6,091 bases of DNA, from the NCBI GenBank assembly GCA_947490035.1, contig CANLGS010000282.1:1-6091 (forward strand), read 5' to 3'. Positions 1-6,091 of this stretch are shown here, one piece after another (the stretch's first letter is position 1; each line of letters starts with the position of its first letter). Position numbers and translations under genes: made by a program. The notes beneath the pieces are model-generated. The model worked only from the letters and a program-made list of their open reading frames with translations. It had not been told where the DNA came from and made no database searches. Source of the DNA: Gemmataceae bacterium. Its GTDB lineage: Bacteria; Planctomycetota; Planctomycetia; Gemmatales; Gemmataceae.

Positions 1-3654
<3,654 letters not shown>

Positions 3655-3725
3655 CATGGCCGACGAACTCGCACAAGAGTGGTTTCTCATCGCTCAGGGC
3701 GTTCACCGCAGTGTGGCCGCCCGCT

Positions 3726-3742
3726 AAGCCGGCTTGCCCGGC
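3726..3742. repeat. Short GC palindrome and hairpin at the first internal stop
   Basis: AAGCCGGCTT (3726-3735) is a perfect 10-base palindrome that overlaps the TAA at 3725-3727. GCCGG at 3728-3732 can also pair with CCGGC at 3738-3742 around a five-base loop. There is no U-tract, so it is not a convincing terminator. Short GC palindromes are common by chance in DNA of this composition. Confidence 0.3.
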
Positions 3743-3988
3743 ATCCTCGCCCAAGTCGAACACGATGGCGTCAGCCTCGGTGTGCGTGTGATCGCCCTGG
3801 AATAGTTGGTGTCGCCCAAGAGTTCGATCGGGCGCTGGGACCGCAACCGTGATTTCCTCGTCCTGGTCGCACTGATGGGCACGGTGGCAGGCCGCGCTCG
3901 ACTGCCGGTGATTTTCGTTGAACCGGTGTCGGAAGACCGGGCCTCACGGTTCATCCGACTGCTCGACGTGGCGATTCTGGAAGAACCC

Positions 3989-3995
3989 GGAGAGG
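3989..3995 (+). promoter_or_regulatory. Ribosome binding site for the 4003 gene
   Basis: GGAGAGG lies seven bases before GTG 4003, a close match to the anti-Shine-Dalgarno complement at ideal spacing. It supports the GTG as the real start. It sits inside the last codons of the broken upstream frame, so the downstream gene can be translated even though its upstream neighbour is interrupted. Confidence 0.75.
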
Positions 3996-4002
3996 ACGCG
4001 CC

Positions 4003-4353
4003 GTGACCGACCGCGAGCGACAACTGACGATCGAGAAGTGCGGTGAGATTCTGCACCGCGCGCTCGTCGATATCCGACACCTGACACGGGTCGGCGGCGC
4101 CACCGCGGTGCGTCAGATCGAGGAACTCTCGGACCTGACTCATGAATTGCCGCGATTCGTACTCGGCCGCGACGACTTCGCGGTGACCGGGTTGCGGGAG
4201 GGGTTCCTGGCCTACGCGCGGCAGTACTGGCCCCACTCCGACCCGGACAAGACCTTCTACGTCGAGGTGCTCGACATGGACGAGGCGGCGTTCGCTGAAC
4301 GCTTCCGCCGGACTGAATGGGCGTGGCCCGAACCGGTCGCAACCGCGAGCTAG
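4003..4353 (+). CDS. Small hypothetical protein between rpoB and rpoC
   Basis: A 116-residue protein starting at GTG 4003 ([20 protein letters not shown]) and ending at TAG 4351. The start is supported by GGAGAGG seven bases upstream and by a four-base GTGA overlap with the stop of the preceding frame, the usual arrangement of translationally coupled pairs. About 83 percent of its codons end in G or C, by hand count, so coding is likely. The first half looks helical and charged ([12 protein letters not shown], then [17 protein letters not shown]); the second half is richer in aromatics and acidic residues ([30 protein letters not shown]). There is no signal peptide, membrane segment, zinc motif or catalytic signature, so it is probably a soluble cytoplasmic protein. 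It uses CGA arginine codons three times, a codon I noticed only once in the much longer rpoB, which hints at a separate origin or weaker expression. It loosely resembles small Gemmata hypothetical proteins that I recall, but I cannot assign a family or function. Confidence 0.8.
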   Translation: MTDRERQLTIEKCGEILHRALVDIRHLTRVGGATAVRQIEELSDLTHELPRFVLGRDDFAVTGLREGFLAYARQYWPHSDPDKTFYVEVLDMDEAAFAERFRRTEWAWPEPVATAS

Positions 4354-4405
4354 CCGCCGAACCGAACACGCGAAGACTCGCTCCTTCAACCAAGGGGATT
4401 CCGAT
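4354..4405 (+). other. Short leader between the hypothetical gene and rpoC
   Basis: These 52 non-coding bases contain only a four-base-pair stem (GCGA 4370-4373 with TCGC 4378-4381) and the rpoC ribosome binding site. I see no -35/-10 pair and no terminator, so rpoC is most simply transcribed as a continuation of the rpoB transcript. Confidence 0.5.
4392..4398 (+). promoter_or_regulatory. Ribosome binding site for rpoC
   Basis: AAGGGGA lies seven bases before ATG 4406. It fixes the rpoC start at [14 protein letters not shown], just ahead of the conserved [18 protein letters not shown] segment. Confidence 0.8.

Positions 4406-6091
<1,686 letters not shown>

Larger units (their letters stand above)
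3656..4006 (+). pseudogene. Broken small ORF with two in-frame stop codons, unknown family
   Basis: One reading frame runs from ATG 3656 to TGA 4004-4006, interrupted by TAA at 3725-3727 and TAG at 3803-3805. The three pieces are MADELAQEWFLIAQGVHR... (23 codons), a 25-codon middle ending GVRVIALE, and a 66-codon piece starting LVSPKSSIGRW and ending EEPGEDAP. All three keep G/C-biased third positions with sensible residue composition, so this looks like one former protein of about 116 residues. Both stops are a single C-to-T change from glutamine codons (CAA, CAG), which is an inference about the ancestral state. The ATG lies one base after the rpoB stop, with a possible binding site GGAGAAG at 3636-3642, rather far upstream. 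The stop overlaps the start of the next gene. The last piece could be translated alone from TTG 3806 or ATG 3875, but neither has a good ribosome binding site. CGA arginine codons and weaker codon bias set it apart from rpoB. I do not recognise the family; sequencing error is possible. Confidence 0.6.

Noticed and set aside
3725..3805. Reassigned stop codons or selenocysteine/pyrrolysine-type recoding
   Set aside because: The stops are TAA and TAG, not TGA. No recoding element is evident, and TAG seems to end the next gene normally. Decay or sequence error is simpler.
3806..4006. Stand-alone 66-codon gene from TTG 3806
   Set aside because: The TTG directly follows the TAG and has no convincing ribosome binding site. 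The same frame continues upstream with coding character to ATG 3656, so it is better explained as the tail of one broken gene.
3655..4405. Possible internal promoter for rpoC
   Set aside because: Isolated TTG-type hexamers occur (for example near 3918 and 4146), but none has a believable -10 box at proper spacing.

Overview
The window holds most of an rpoB–rpoC locus, which encodes the beta and beta' subunits of bacterial RNA polymerase. All genes are on the + strand. The DNA is GC-rich with strongly G/C-ending codons. The beta sequence carries wording I associate with planctomycetes of the Gemmata type, for example [20 protein letters not shown] and the [12 protein letters not shown] form of the rifampicin region. 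A Gemmataceae-like planctomycete is therefore my best guess. It rests on remembered family patterns, not on a search.

Layout: (1) 1-3654, rpoB, open from the first base and lacking only its extreme N-terminus. (2) 3656-4006, a 116-codon reading frame that starts one base after the rpoB stop and is broken by two in-frame stops, TAA at 3725 and TAG at 3803; called a pseudogene. (3) 4003-4353, an intact 116-residue protein of unknown function. Its GTG start overlaps the TGA of the broken frame by four bases and has a very good ribosome binding site. (4) 4354-4405, a short leader ending in a strong ribosome binding site. (5) 4406-6091, the first 562 codons of rpoC, running off the end of the window.

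The two polymerase subunits look ordinary and functional: catalytic, zinc-binding and nucleotide-contacting residues are all present. The unusual part is the roughly 750-base stretch between them. It holds two small co-directional frames joined by an overlapping stop/start and appears to be co-transcribed with rpoB and rpoC. The first frame has decayed (or is read in some unconventional way) while the second remains open. I see no promoter, terminator, tRNA, CRISPR array, insertion sequence or origin. I found no evidence of a novel multi-gene system; the broken frame and its intact partner are the items worth checking.
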